A stretch of DNA of 64,000 nt from Ceratothoa steindachneri (Eukaryota > Arthropoda > Malacostraca > Isopoda > Cymothoidae), in the NCBI GenBank assembly GCA_963969495.1, contig OZ018323.1, forward strand, positions 76,098,920 to 76,162,919, read 5' to 3'. Positions within the stretch are counted from its first letter, which is position 1. Each line of letters starts with the position of its first letter. The notes below the pieces were generated by a model. The model ran no database searches. It saw only the letters and a list, made by a program, of their open reading frames with translations, and was not told the DNA's origin. Shown one piece after another: positions 37,801 through 51,149 of the stretch. A program made the position numbers and the translations under genes.

Positions 37801-38288
37801 TCTCTCTTATCGCATTTTCACGTTTCTCACCTCATATCTCTCTTTCCCATGTCACTTCCTCCTTTGCGTCATGCCACTCCTAACTCAAAAGTACTGGCAC
37901 ACCCACATTACTCTTAGCATCCTGATATACACCTAATCCAGCTCTATTCACTCCACATTACAAACTCTTCATTCCCTTGCATGTTTGTCTCACATAAAGC
38001 AAACATCTACAATATCTAAGTTTAATGGACTGCCTACCATTCCCCTCTTACCCACATTACATCTACCTCTTAGTTCCCCACAACCACTCCGTTCACACAA
38101 AGACGCGGATTAACTGGCCTAACTGGACGGGGTCCTCGACTCTTCCCCCCCATTACCGCCATTGTTTGTGGTATAACCCTTCTGATGGCGCGGCTTTCAG
38201 GCCAATTGACCTATCGCACTTATGAGAAGGCCAATAAGGCGATCGTCAGAATGGCCGTCATCTTTGCCAACTGACATTTGTGCAGCAC

Positions 38289-38320
<32 letters not shown>

Positions 38321-39104
38321 GTAAACACTGAATGTCAATGTCTGACACACTTCCATTTTTGTGAATTTAAGCCGGATAACTTTAAGTCCCCCTCCTCTTT
38401 TTCTTCATTTAGCATCGCTTGGACAAATGATCTGAATGGCAAATTTGGGGTCAATACTGTCGCATCAGGTGGTAATGGTTCGACGTCACAACTGCCGCGA
38501 ATTAATTCTTTATTAATATGTAATTACAGAAAGTAGCTCACGGTCGACTTCCTGCGCTTGGAGAGAGAGAGAGATAAAAAGGGGGCGGAGGATGGAGTAT
38601 TAGTTACAAGGAGAGCAAACCCTTTAAATGATCTTGCGATCCATAGCGACCAGGTGCTTTTGTAGGGTCTCTGACTTTTCTAGAAAATAATGAAGTTTAT
38701 CCGAAGTAAGAGAGAGTGCGCAGTAAGGCTCCCAACTCCCACCTGTCAAAGTGGGTATGGACAATTGAAAAGATATTTAGTTGAGTTAAAGTAAAGGACA
38801 CAACCAGGTTGATTAAAGGCTTAATTTTAAATCTCTTAAGTTCCCTTTCAAAAATCTTTTAAAAATAATGATGTGTCTGCAAAGTTAGCGGATGTCGTTT
38901 AATATTTTCGACTTTGGAGTTGGTTACAACGTTGAATGCAATGCTACAAACCCAATGAATTTTATGTTCAATATCACAAAGATGAAGAATAAAAGCAACT
39001 AAGAGCACGATAATAGCGAAATCGATTAGGGCTGAAGCGTATGAGAAGCATTAGAAGAAGTCTTCAGGAACAAATTCCTCCAAAGAGTAAATCTACTCAT
39101 CAGT
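37801..39104. other. Unassigned region with a GTT microsatellite
   Basis: Contains a (GTT)n run at about 38290-38322 and a short GA run at 38559-38574. The block 38100-38290 has a G+C-rich repeat-like look but no recognised family. Confidence 0.35.
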
Positions 39105-42070
39105 ATTATTATTATTCTGAGAGCTACCAAAGACTCCCTTCAGGGTGCAAAAACAACTGCTAAATTGATTGCACACAAAATACCAAAATGGTACTGAAAA
39201 GAGGCAAAGGCAGCCGTAAAGAAAGTGAAGGGCTAATAGTAAACCCAGATGAATAAGAAATATTATAAGATGAGAAAAAGCTACCGTTTCAAAAATGCAT
39301 TCACACGAGACTTAAATGAAGAAATATTCCTTAAGTGTACAATGTCGCTGGGTAAAGCATTCCACGTTTTAATTAACGATGGTATAAGGCACCGTGAAAA
39401 CTGTGTCGTACTAACATTCATAAAATTCATAGCCAAGTAATTAAGATTAAGAACAAGCCTTGTCACGCAAACTGGATTAAAAGAATCAGAAAGAGCTGCA
39501 TGCAACGGATGCTAAATAGTATTAAATACCTGGAAGAAAATGCTAAGGGCACCAACCAGGAGTTGATGATCCAAATTAAGGGACAGAGCTGGTGATATAA
39601 ACTTAATTGAATTCAACGCTCTGCCCAAAAACTTGAGATGGAGATTAGCAGTAGACATCCAAACAGGAGCACAATACTCAAAATGAGGCAGAATGAAGGC
39701 ATAAAAAGACTTAATAACTGTAGAGTCACGAGCAAAAGTTCTGTAACACTTACGAAGTAATCCAGTCTTCTGTGAAATTGAGGAGGACAAGAAACGAATG
39801 TGCTTCTCAAAAGTTAGCTTCGAGTCAAGAATTACTCAAAGAAGACGTAAATCATCCACTTCCTCAATAAGTTCACCTGATATGTACAAACTGGAATGAG
39901 CTGGATCCAGTGTACGGGATCTACTAATGGTAATAGAATGCGTCTTATTATCATTAAGCTTCATGTCCTAAAGTTGACACTAAGAGGTAATCTTGCCTAA
40001 ATCCCTATTTAGAGATGCTGCAACTTCTCCTCTGTTACATGGAGACCGAATTGAGGAGTACAAAGTTGTGTCATCAGCATACGATATCAGTTTATTTTCA
40101 AGGTTAATGCCCAAGTCAGAGGTCAAAATTATAAAAAATATGGGACCAAGAACGCTCCTTTGGGGAACGCCTGAGACCACAGGCACAGAAGCAGAATAGA
40201 TCCCATCAACGGAAACACGCTGGGATCTATTTCTCAAAAAAATCTGAAATAATATTAAGAAGGCTTCCACCAATACCATGAAGTTGCAGTTTATAAATTA
40301 GAGCCTTGTGATTAACAATGTCGAAGGCTGAGCTGAAATCAATAGCTACACCACGCGACTCATGCCCACGGTCCAAAGAGGACTGAAGGCCATAGGTCAG
40401 TGTTAGGAGTGCATCGCAAGTTCCTATACTCTTGCGGAACCCAAATTGTGAATCAGGTATCACACCGATTTTGTCACAATACATGGTCAATCGTTTGGCA
40501 AGGAGCCTCTCAAAGATCTTAGATAAGATAGGTGTTATGCCAGCAATAAGGAAAAGAACCGGTCTTCAGAAGCAACCTAACAACAACAGCCAAAATGGGA
40601 GCGATCTTCTTGAAGAAGAGGGAAAAAAGCCATCCGGGTCCGTCCCACCATAAGTATCTAGATCAATAAGATACTTTTTAAGCTCAGTTGATTTGAAGGC
40701 AACTGATTTTAACTTAGAAAAGGGGAAACAAGTTAAGGGAAGCGACAACTCATGATCTCTCTGTTTGTTTATAAAGGTATTAGAGAGCAAATTAGCTTTA
40801 TTTAAAGGCTCAAAAGACATGGAACCATCAAGTTCACGTAGTGCAAGCATACTCGAGTCCACACCAAATAATGAAGACTTAAGGGAGCCCCACCATGTGT
40901 GTGGCCAAGTAGCTCCAGCAAGAACATCTTGTAAATGAGAATTATATGCAACTTCAGCAGCATTACAAATTCTCTGAGCCTCAGCTCTAAGAGCAACATA
41001 ATTATCTCAAAGCAACTGGCTTCGATTGCGTCTCCAAAAGTGGTAAGCAGTCTGTTTGTCATCAAAGGCACGTGTGGAATCATCGTTAAACCAAGCTTTA
41101 TCTTTGAAACGGGATTTAATTATTTTGGATGGAACCCTTATATGTAGAATATTAAGAAGATAAGTATTCAGAGCTAATACTGGGTCATTAGAATTAAAAA
41201 TAGTATTCCACTGAATACGGTCAACTTCCATGGATAAATTGTCCCAATTGACTCTAGATTTGAGATATACCTGACGGGAGATGGTTATGTCATGAACAGT
41301 GAATAGAAGACAAATTTTGCAATGGATGGCATTATGATCAGAGGTACCTATGGGAGCGAGAACAGAAGCCTTGACAACTCCTGGTATGTCAGTCAAGACA
41401 ATGTCCAGGCAATTCCCAGAATTGGGTGTAGGACCCTGAATCAGCTGTTCACAACCAGACAAGTTAGAGAAATCCCAAGCTGCAAGACCATTTCGATTGG
41501 TTTGTGATACAGAACCCATCCAATCTTGATGATGAACGTTTAAGTCTCCAACAAAAATGAAGGAAGCCTTTACATCAACAGATTGTATTGACGACATGGC
41601 AGTAAGCAGGAAGTCATACAAGTCGTTGTTGGCATCAGGGTTTCTATAAAGTCCAAAAATGTAATGGTATGATATTTGCTGCATTCTTTTAAAAGTTGCA
41701 TCTCATGGAAGTGAGAGCAGAATCTGGTTAAGTGTTGTGCACTATAACTAGATCTAATGTAAACACACACGCCACATGGTCGAGGAAAGGAGTCCCTTCG
41801 TATAAGGGCAGGCTTATTAAAGTTGGTATAAGCAGCTCTGAAGTATTTCTATGGTTGGAAACCAGAGTTTCAGAACAGAAAATTATGTCATGATTTTTAG
41901 CAGCCATCGTAAGATCTTTGAGATTGTTATGAAGTCCACGGATATTTAAATATAGTATACGGCAACTTTTAGTAAGCTGCCTCCGTGGACCAGGATTCAA
42001 CTCAATATCACCAGCCAATAGGACAAGTAAAAGTAAAATTAAGGTTTGATGAAAAGAATTAATTCCCATA
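39105..42070 (-). mobile_element. LINE with N-terminal 2A-like peptide, EN and RT (family C), nearly complete ORF2
   Basis: Minus-strand order: MGINSFHQTLILLLLVLLAG, then DIELNPGP (42069, 2A-like), the endonuclease (FCSETLV at about 41870; FVGDLNVHHQDW at about 41540; SDHNAI at about 41340), the linker, RT (VIPDSQFGFRKSIGTCDALL, FSSAFDIVNHKALIYKLQLH at 40227-40490; VSGVPQRSVLGPIFFI and YADDTTLY at 39980-40279), the thumb (FILPHFEYCAPVWM, 39512-39790) and a C-terminal tail ending FKSRVNAFLKR (39281). The 3' end has an (AAT)n tail near 39105-39120. About six frame breaks. It is one long ORF2-type protein; no ORF1 seen. Confidence 0.88.
41989..42069 (-). other. 2A-like ribosome-skipping sequence at the LINE N-terminus
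   Basis: A short hydrophobic leader (TLILLLLVLLAG) runs straight into GDIELNPGP, which fits the DxExNPGP consensus of 2A peptides. Such sequences are documented at the N-terminus of some non-LTR retrotransposons of marine invertebrates, where the leader can act as a signal peptide. It should separate about 27 leader residues from the replicase during translation; activity here is inferred. Confidence 0.8.
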
Positions 42071-43181
42071 AAGAAGGTAAATGAGATGGAAATAAAAGGT
42101 CCACTCAGATGGAGCCATCACATCTGAGCAAGGCAAACAAGTAACCCCTTTAAGGACGCCATATCCAAAAGGAACAGTAGCAGTGGATTTTCAACGAATA
42201 AAAAAGAGAAGCAAAGAGAAGGACAACCTCCAGGAAAATCCACCAGACAATCAAGTCCTCTTCATCAGCCTACAAAAACCACCATGATAAAAAACAGGAA
42301 AGAGAAGTAAAAAATGCTGTACAGCACCATAACAGCAGGGATGGATGAAACCCGGGTACTGGAAGACCTTGGTGCAAAGGCTATGGCACCACCCCAATAT
42401 CACCCATCATGGCAAAAGCCATAGCGTTGCTAGATGGCCGTTGGCTATCATTTAGTTCATCCGCCCTTTGACAGATAAAGCTAAACACACTAAATAAAGC
42501 TAAATAAATTAAATAAAGCTAAATGCACTAAATTGGAGACTATCAGTATGAAAGTTATTCAAAAGATCGCTAAATAGATTAGAGAAATTGGTGCATAGGA
42601 TGGCGTATATAAAAAAAAAAAACTAACTAATTTCACTTAAACTATTCAACACTCAATCCGACTAGTTTACAAACAATCCAACCTATATTTGCTTCATCTT
42701 TTGTACTCATAACTGGACGTCAGTGGTAGAAAATCGTCAAGCGCGACCTTTTATTGGGGTCCCTTTTGTAAATTATTCCTGCATTGGTGGAAGAAATAAA
42801 ATGAATGGAATAAAGTAAAAATACTAAGTAAAGGGGGCAAATAAAAGGGAAAAATTGAGTAATAAATGTCAAAAGGAGCATATAAAAGGACAAAGAGATA
42901 AATTAAAGCGCAACCGAGACTAATAGAAGAACAAGTACCGTAGCAAATACAAAGAAAAGACGGATAGATAGAAGGAAAGGGAGAGGAATACAAGAAAAAT
43001 GTATTCGTGGCCTATCTTAGCTATGTAGAGTTCCAGGCCTGGGGATGACTAGCAGATCGAGAGATTAATGGTAAGATGGTAAGTTTTAACTGACTTCTTC
43101 GGTTGTTGCATGTGGCGTCAATGGCTACCATGTTGATGCCGGATGATGTTTACCTATTTGTGTACAGGAAACATGTACATC
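42071..43181. other. LINE 5' leader and unassigned sequence
   Basis: The part next to 42070 is probably the 5' UTR of the 2A-bearing LINE (to about 42450). The rest is purine-rich and A+T-rich with no recognised feature. Confidence 0.35.
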
Positions 43182-43183
43182 TA

Positions 43184-44147
43184 TAGTAGCGGCAATAATG
43201 ATACGGACACTTAGGTCTCCATCACAAAACTTACAGTAGCTTCAAATCAAATAATGTTAGTAATGCATGATAAATTACAGATATAAAATAAGCATGGCTA
43301 TAAGTTGTACACGTTACGATGGATGAAACTGCAAGTTATGTGTAAAAGAGCCTTTTTACTCCCAAAGTATGGTGGTTAAAATGATCCGGACAGCGTAATT
43401 CTATTACTTCTATTTGTGAGACAACCAGCTAATTTTCGGTAGTAACTTACTCCCATGTATTCTTAGCACTTTCAGTCATTATCTTGTCAAGTTCCGAGCG
43501 ACACTTGTCCGCTTGCAGGGTAGAATGAATGCTCAAGTGTAGAAAGAACTCAAGCAAATGTTATGTCCCATATGAGAGTCGCCTCTGCCCAACCTGCCAT
43601 TTTTATGCAGGATAATGCACGTTGCCACACGGCAAAGTTGGTGAAGAATTTCCTAGGTTAGGGGGAAGTGTCATGGATTAGCCTGGTCAGAGCTCGAGCC
43701 TCAATCCGATTGAGAATTTGGGGAAGACGCTGAGAGAGAGAAGTAAGGAGAGAAACCCAGGCACCGTCGAAGAACTTTGGGAAATATTGCAAGAGGAGTG
43801 GAGAAAAATAACACCACAAGAATGGCTTCGGGTAGTGCGCTCCTGGGGCAGAAGATGTCAGGGCGTAATTGATAGTAAAGGTTGACATATCAAGTACTAA
43901 TATATTGTAACAACCGAAAATTACTTGTTTCTTAACTTATATCATGGTACCTTCTCATATTTGTCTGTTGTGTTATCAGTCCAGATCATTTTGACCACCA
44001 TATTTTTGGAATATAAGTGCTCCTTTGCCTGTAGCTTGCAGTTTCATTCATCCTAATATGTACAACTTATAGCCATCCTTAGTTTATGTCTGTAATTTAT
44101 TTTGCATTACTTACCATTATTTGGTTTAAAACTAATGGCCGCTACTG
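43184..44147 (+). mobile_element. Tc1-like element, deleted, with long TIRs
   Basis: Ends TAGTAGCGGC / (reverse complement) CAGTAGCGGC with TA flanks at 43182-43183 and 44148-44149. TIRs extend about 180 bp, with an insertion in the left one. The plus strand keeps the C-terminal transposase: IFMQDNARCHTAKLVKNFL (about 43595), SLNPIEN (about 43695) and TVEELWEILQEEWRKITPQE (43760-43825). The N-terminal two-thirds is missing. Confidence 0.8.
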
Positions 44148-44284
44148 TATATTTACGTATTTTACCTACATACAGCCCCCCCCCCCGCTTTTAAGCAACT
44201 ATTTTGAAAGGGAGAAAACACAAAACCAATTAACTTTGAAAAACACCACTTAAACCTAAAGAGATAAGAAAGAACAACTTAAAA

Positions 44285-46991
44285 CTACAAAGAGCAAAAC
44301 CAAATTACCCCCTGTAACGAGGAAGTTTGCCTTGTTGGGTCTGTCACTACTAGAAATTTGTTGATCTGATACAGACTCAGGACCGACTGGTGCCGACTTA
44401 GAATAACTGGTTCTTCAGGGAAATTAACGTTGACCATTGCTTTACGATTTCTCCTATACTTTTGCCCATCGGGACCTTCTAAAATATAACTTCTCTCTGT
44501 ATGATGTTTAACAACAATTGTATAGTCTTTCACTCTTTCTCCTCTTGACAAAGACGAACTTTCTGACCCTTCTGAACTTCTTTCAATGGGCGAGCTCCCC
44601 TCTGCCTATTCGTGTACTTCTTGTACTTCTTCTCAATCGATTTTCTTTCTCTCTCAAAACTAAGGTATTTTTAGTGAACGGTTCTAATTGACAAGCAATG
44701 GCAGGTAAACAAGTTCATAACCTACGATTCATTAATAATTCAGGTGAAGAATAAACATTTTAAAGAGGCGTATTTCTGTATGACAAGATTTACACTTTTT
44801 AGTAAGGACTTGATTGCCAATGAGGCCTTTTCTGCCTCTTCATTACTCTAGGAGAAATAAAGATGGAAATCTTATGCAAGAATTCGTATTCCTTTGCAAA
44901 ATTATCAAAGCGATAATTATTTACCTGACGATCGCCGTCAGAAACTATTTCTTCTGGTATGCCATATTTAGCAAATACAGATTTTAAATGGTGGTTAATG
45001 ACGCTAGCAGAAGTAGTGAAATGTAGAATCGCTATTTCAATCCATCTGCTAGAGTAATCTACTACTATCAAGTACATTTTATTTTGGAAATAAAACAAAT
45101 CCATACCTAATTTTTCAAATGGACGACTCGAAAAATTTCTTATGATTAACGTTCTGAATTGTTTGTGATTTCACAGCAACAGATTTGACACTTAACTATC
45201 CTATCCTGCACGTGCTAGGTCAAATTGAGGAACTCAAATGAGGATCTAGCACGTTCAAGCCTTTTAGCGATGCCCATGTGTCCTTCGAGAATTCGGCCCG
45301 ATTACCCTCGCAAAGCACATCGCAGACAGGCGAAAGTCCCGACTTTATTGAATTATAAGGTTTTAAATGAAATGCTATTTCTTAAGTTATCGGCCACTCT
45401 GACTCTACATAAGACCTAACTTTAGATAAGTATTTATCTTCTTTTTGCGCTTTACAAATATAATTGAACTTCAGCCGCGACCTCGGTAAACTATTCGAGC
45501 ACTCTACTACGTCGTCTCACACTATATTTTCCATTTCAAGGTCAGAATTTAATGGCGCGACTGGCGCACGACTTAAAGCATCAGCTTTTACTTGTTCGGA
45601 CCCTTTTATATATTTAATTTTATAAGAGTACCTTCACAAGCGAAGAGGAAATCTTTGAATACGTATCGGTAATTCGTCGATTCTTTTGTGCTGCAACGAC
45701 GAGATAAGTAGTTCATGATTGGTTAAAATTTCAAATTTTAAACCAACATATTTCACAAATTTTTCACAAGCCAAAAAAATTGCACTTGCTTCATTTTTAA
45801 TACTATCTCATCTTGTCTCTGGATCCATTAGATGCCTACAAGCATACATAATTATAATTGGTCTCCACTGATTATAGACTTTTTGCAGTAATACAAATCT
45901 CAAACCAAAAGATGATGAAGCTGCGCAGATCCCTGTGCCATTATTAGGATTATAATGAGACATCCTTCAAGTATTTTTCTGCAACAATCACCAAATGGGT
46001 TGAGTTTTTCAGTAGATATCAAATTGGGAACGAATTCCGCTAATTGATTTACCATACCTAGTAAACGTCTAACTCTTTTACGTTTTTGAAGGGGGTAGGA
46101 TAGTCAGATACTACCCTACCTTTTTTAGGGTATGTATCAACACCTTCCGCCCCCCCCACCCCAAAGAATATCAGCTGTCCAAGGCTCAGAGACATTTGAA
46201 CCAAATAACCTAAAAATAAAGAAGTACCTTTTTTACTGTCACTTTGTGACTGATGAATTTTTATAACTACTGTTTCACATACAGCCGTAATGCCCTATAT
46301 TATGGCATATATGACACTTAACAGACGTAGCCGAAACGATTAGACTTCGTTACATATTTTGAGGCAATAAACATTTTGACATTAAGGCTTATCTTTTTTA
46401 ACTAGAGCTATCTCTTGCTTAGAATTTTTTTCTAACTTTCGACTTCTGACCTTTGACCATTTAAGATTGCATTACTCTTTCAACAGTTTTTTCTAAAGTT
46501 AACTGATCATCGATTTGCAAAGTCTTATTTCACGTATGATCCAGAATACCTACAATTAATCTATATCTGATTAATTTAATCCGTCCTTAAGTTAACCGTA
46601 TTCACACTTGGCAGCCAATTTGTACAAATCAGAAATAAAAGAGTCAGCAATTCTCACCCGCCTCTTGGATTCGCTGGTTAAATTTCGCTCGTTCGTAAAT
46701 TACGTTGGTTTTAGGTATAAAGATCTAAGAGATTTATTTTCTTTAACTAGTTTGTACGACTTTTTATGATTCGGCTAACTTCAACGATTCTACGATTTCT
46801 TCGTCTTTACTACCCATTACATAAATTAAAGTACTTATTTTTTCCTCGTCGTCCTTAGTATCTAACTGAGAGATGGTTCGGAATCTTTCCAGCCTGCCGA
46901 GCCATTGACGCGACTCCGCCACAACGAAAGAGGTCATGATGTGCTTTGCAAGTATTCTTTCGTAAATACTAAAGCTACAAGGAAAAAACAA
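44285..46991 (-). mobile_element. Ty3/gypsy LTR retrotransposon internal remnant
   Basis: Minus-strand order from 46991: gag (RQWLGRLERFRTISQLDTKD then DEEKISTLIYVMG; ERAKFNQRIQEAGE at about 46690; a degenerate zinc knuckle CHICHNIGHYGC at about 46290), RT connection (RLLGMVNQLAEFVPNLISTE, about 46060-46000), RNase H (FLACEKFVKYVGLKFEILTN then YIKGSEQVKADALSRAPV, about 45790-45550), integrase core (MYLIVVDYSSRWIEIAILHF then FAKYGIPEEIVSDGDRQ, 44799-45104), and a C-terminal tail (SYILEGPDGQKYRRNRK, about 44450). Protease and most of RT are deleted. No LTR pair or primer-binding site was seen. No envelope gene. Confidence 0.85.
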
Positions 46992-47772
46992 CTGGCGAAG
47001 AAATAAGTGATACTAGCTATACTTATATAATTATGTAAATCAAAAATATAGCCGCTTTCACATAAATTTTATTTTACGTGTTTTATTGAAAACGAAATGT
47101 CTATTTCACTTCAATCACGAATCAAATATATTTTCTTAATGCCTGGACGAGACTGGATTCGGTACTATAAACCTTGGAGTTCCACTGAAAGTTTAAGTTA
47201 CTTATATGGTTGTTGCAGAACTAATATGGTTGTCCTTAAATGGCTGTATCGGGGCCAGTAAAGTAAAAAGTGCCCCATACTTTCTCTTTCCTTACCACAG
47301 GCTAAACATGAGCATATATTTTCTTCTTTGTGTTGTCGCATACCCATTTGTGCTCTCCAGGTTAGGTCTGGGATTTTTTTTTTTCTATATGTCTAATGGT
47401 TCCTTGTTTTCCAATTCTTCCTTCCATTATTTACTATCCAGTTTCTATATTTTAGTGATGATCTCTTCTGTTATTTATCGTATAACCTGTATTAATTCCT
47501 AGTTCATTCATGTATTTTGTAACTTCCCTTTTCCGAGTGAATTTTGGTATTTTCTTCTAATGTTTTCGTAATTATTTGCTTCACAATATCATTTCTCTTT
47601 TGTTAATATTCTTTGTATGTAGACCAGGTTACTCTTCATTATCCTAGTCCTGGTCTCTTATGTTCCTACCTTTCCTCTGCGACTGCTTGTTGGTAGTTCC
47701 CTTCTTGGCATTATTCTATACACTTTATTTTCGTACCCGTTTTATTTCTTCTGCACTCGTTTCCATTATGCT
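46992..47772. other. Unassigned spacer
   Basis: Upstream side of the gypsy remnant; would hold its 5' LTR if retained, but I see no repeat partner. A 98-codon frame at 47206-47502 is unrecognised. Confidence 0.35.
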
Positions 47773-47927
47773 TGACCATAGAGTACTGTAGGTGTGACAA
47801 TTTGTACCATCCAGTACTGCTGGTATGACAGTGTGTACCATCGAGTACTGCTGGTATGACAGTTTGTACCATCGAGTACTGCTGGTATGACAGTGTGTAC
47901 CATTGAGTACTGCTGGTATGACAGTTG
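47773..47927. repeat. 31-bp minisatellite, about 5 copies
   Basis: Unit gtaccatcgagtactgctgg + tatgacagtgt; gtaccat starts at 47804, 47835, 47866 and 47897 (exact 31-bp spacing), with a diverged first copy. Since 31 is not a multiple of 3, it is not a coding repeat. Confidence 0.9.
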
Positions 47928-50312
47928 ATTTCCAGATGACAAAGCGGAACAAATAAAAGGACAATGGACAAAAACGAGCGAAAATAGGACTAGAGGAATA
48001 AATCAAAGGCAAAGGGACAAATAAAAGACAAAAGGAGACAATGAAGGAAAATAAATGACAATTAAAAAGAAAAAAGGAAATTGATGTAACCAACGAAGAC
48101 ATTCCGATGGCAAAAGATAAAGAGAGGGGACAAGGTAAAAGGAATGATGAATACAAAGAAGAGGAATTGTGAAAACAAAGCTATAATGTTACGTCAACTC
48201 TAAGTGCTGGGGTATGAAGGGCACGTTGGAAGTCTTTTTGCCCCATAGCAGGGTAAAGGCGGGCTGGAAAATTCGATTTACGCGACCATGCATTGTACTG
48301 CGCCAAGTAGTTTCCTCTTTACACCTCTCGGGTCATGTACATCCCTCCATTTTCACTTCCCCAGTTTACAGCCAAGAGATTCGAATAAGATGCCCTCGTT
48401 TGGTTTTTGCTTCTTAATAAATAAACAGGTTTTTATCATCTTCATAAATTTCCACTATTCCCCTTACTTGTATTTATCCGCCATTTTCTTCATCTGTTCC
48501 ACCTTTTCCTTATTATTACATTTAGTAACAATTCCCTCCTCTTTTTTTTCTTAACTTATTGTTTTTTCTTATTCAGCATGATATTTGGGATGCCCTCGTT
48601 GGTTAAATACATGGATTGTAAGTCCTTTTCAAAGGTTCAATACCTCTTTCGCCTCTATTTGGGTCTAATCGGGTTTGGTAGAAGTAGAGTGGTCCGTAGT
48701 TTATGTGTATGTACTAGGCCGTACTTACATAGAGGCAAATGAGACACTTGCCTCGATTAATTTTCCTGTCTCATTCTTTTTTTTTTTAAATCATCTCTTA
48801 AATTTACAATTTTTTATCCCATGCCGTGAGATCAATTGGTTTTTTTTTTTAAATAAATAAATTCTTATCCATTAGCTACTCTATTAATTTGGGGCTGTTC
48901 GTAAATTTAACACTGATATTTTGCTACATTTAACTACATACCTAAGTTTTAGACGACTTTTCCAATTATTTGCCTCGGTAAAAATTTGCCCCTGACTTCT
49001 ATGTAGATGTATGTGAACGTGTGAGTGTAGTTACATCCATTATTATTAATAAATAAGACAATGGCTGCTATCCTTTCATCTACGTCTCAGATAACGCAAA
49101 CAGTTGCAATTCTTCTTATTATTATCATTAAATTATTTAAATTAACGGGGAGTTAATTTCCTTCTACTCCAAATCGAACCCGGGACGAGCATGTGAGGAA
49201 TGATGGCCTCTCCCCTTAGGGACTTCACAGAAATGTTCATTTAATATATTTTGGGGAGAAGTGCCCCCAACAGGGGGGACAAATTCTTCCGATCCGATTC
49301 CCCCAATATAGATACGAGTGGGTAATTGATTCCCACAACGTATGGGGGGGGGAAGGTTCTTCCACTCGTTTGCCCATCTTCTACCGAATGAAAATTCCAA
49401 TGTTGGTCAAATCCATTTCATTCTTTTAACCAAAAATTTTTTCTACGGAAAATATTTGTCTTTGTAAAACTGTGCATCTGTTATAATCCTCATTTTATTC
49501 GAAATGAGAACTTCATATTGGCGGATAACTTATTTTTTGATAATATTTATTTCGCATCTCATCAAATTCGCTTAATTTCCCTCCATATCTAATTTGAACA
49601 GACGTTAGAAGCAATCCGAACCCAGCGCCCATAAACAAAGATTTAAAAAGCTTCCTCTCAAACACGTCGCAGGCACATAGACGGTGCAGAAGCAAGTAGA
49701 AAGGGCAAGTAAAAAACACCTCAGCTTACTCCCCCTCCCCCTTCTAGCAAGAACAGCGCTATCCCCCATTTCCTAAACGACTTTTCGATATCGTTCCTTC
49801 TCACAGGATAGGATTAATGAAAATTATCATCTTAAAGCATTCGCTCCAAGACGGCCGAAAATAACAAACATCACTAAAAGGGGTTTTCTTCGGCGAATTG
49901 AATAATCGTAGGAGGGTGGAATGTTTGTTTGACAAGTACCGCGTATATAATCGCGTAGTTCCATTTAAGTTATCGAACGAAATTTCCCCAACCTTCCACC
50001 AATACCAAACGAGTTTGTGAAAAGGCAATGAGTCAATACAACTCTAAACTACGCTTCATCAAAACAATGTAAGAATCACTCGTGACTTGCCTCTGCTTGG
50101 AATTTATGGAAATGTAAGGAAATATATGGATGCTCTCCTCTCTAAATCTCTCTCCCTCTCCTCTCTTTCATGTGTTCACATATTCTCAGGCACTAACAAG
50201 TAAGCGCTTAAGGTTCGCATATATAAATACACATGTGTATAGTTAAAAAATTTTTTTTTGTGAGGTTGCATTAAATAAAGTTAAATCCACGTGTTACTTT
50301 ACTTACTTTACT
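47928..50312. other. Unassigned region
   Basis: T-rich patches, no recognised element. A tRNA-like B-box (GGGTTCGATTT, minus strand, about 49173-49183) stands alone without a convincing A-box. Open frames at 49164-49400 and 49801-50028 are unrecognised. Confidence 0.35.
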
Positions 50313-50623
<311 letters not shown>

Positions 50624-50875
50624 TTAGGTAAGTTTATCGTCAATAGAATTTAGGAATGCTTCCCATTGGGGATTTCTAAAACAGAAAATGGATGAAGACA
50701 GAAACTTTGAGAATTACGTATTACAATGATTTTTATCAGCTATAAAATATTAAAATATGAATCTCATATTTTTTCATATCTAAAAATGTTATAAGGTCAA
50801 GGAATTTTCTCTAAAATATGAATATAGACGATATTCATCAAAATAATAACAAAATAGTTGTTATTTTTCAGTCGA

Positions 50876-51149
50876 TAGATGGCGTGAGTATCGTGGCGCG
50901 CACTGAATATGTTGGGGGAAGACAACCGCCATGTTAGGACAGCAATCCTGTGTGAATTGAAAAAGAATTTTTCATAATGTTGACCCCTTTTTCTTTATTT
51001 ATTAATAAAATAAAGAAGATGGGCACCTTATAGGTATTTTTATCAGTGTAAATAAGTGGGCTGTGGCCCGCAAGCCCCCCACATTTCCAAATATTAGTGT
51101 TTGTGAGGTGGTGAGGGCTTGAGATAGTGTAAACTTGTGTTTTTCTACA
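50876..51149 (+). promoter_or_regulatory. Probable promoter / 5' UTR of the Epc-like gene
   Basis: Immediately upstream of the coding exon. It carries YY1/Pho-like motifs: AGATGGCG at 50877-50884 and CCGCCATGTT at 50926-50935; another, CGCCATTTTG, lies just inside the intron at 51346-51355. YY1-type sites commonly sit close to the start of housekeeping-type genes. No TATA box is evident. The start site cannot be fixed from sequence alone. Confidence 0.45.

Noticed and set aside
36951..37936. Plus-strand frames rich in Ser/Phe/His
   Set aside because: They are shadows of a minus-strand LINE endonuclease remnant and a T/C-rich composition.
42240..42275. Hammerhead ribozyme (CTGATGA on the minus strand)
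   Set aside because: The GAAA box and pairing stems are missing in the right place. The same applies to CTGATGAG near 39095.
44285..46991. Endogenous retrovirus or errantivirus
   Set aside because: gag and pol remnants of Ty3/gypsy type only; no envelope-like frame and no LTRs recognised.
49165..49260. tRNA or tRNA-derived SINE on the minus strand
   Set aside because: A B-box-like GGGTTCGATTT is present but no convincing A-box or cloverleaf; left unannotated.
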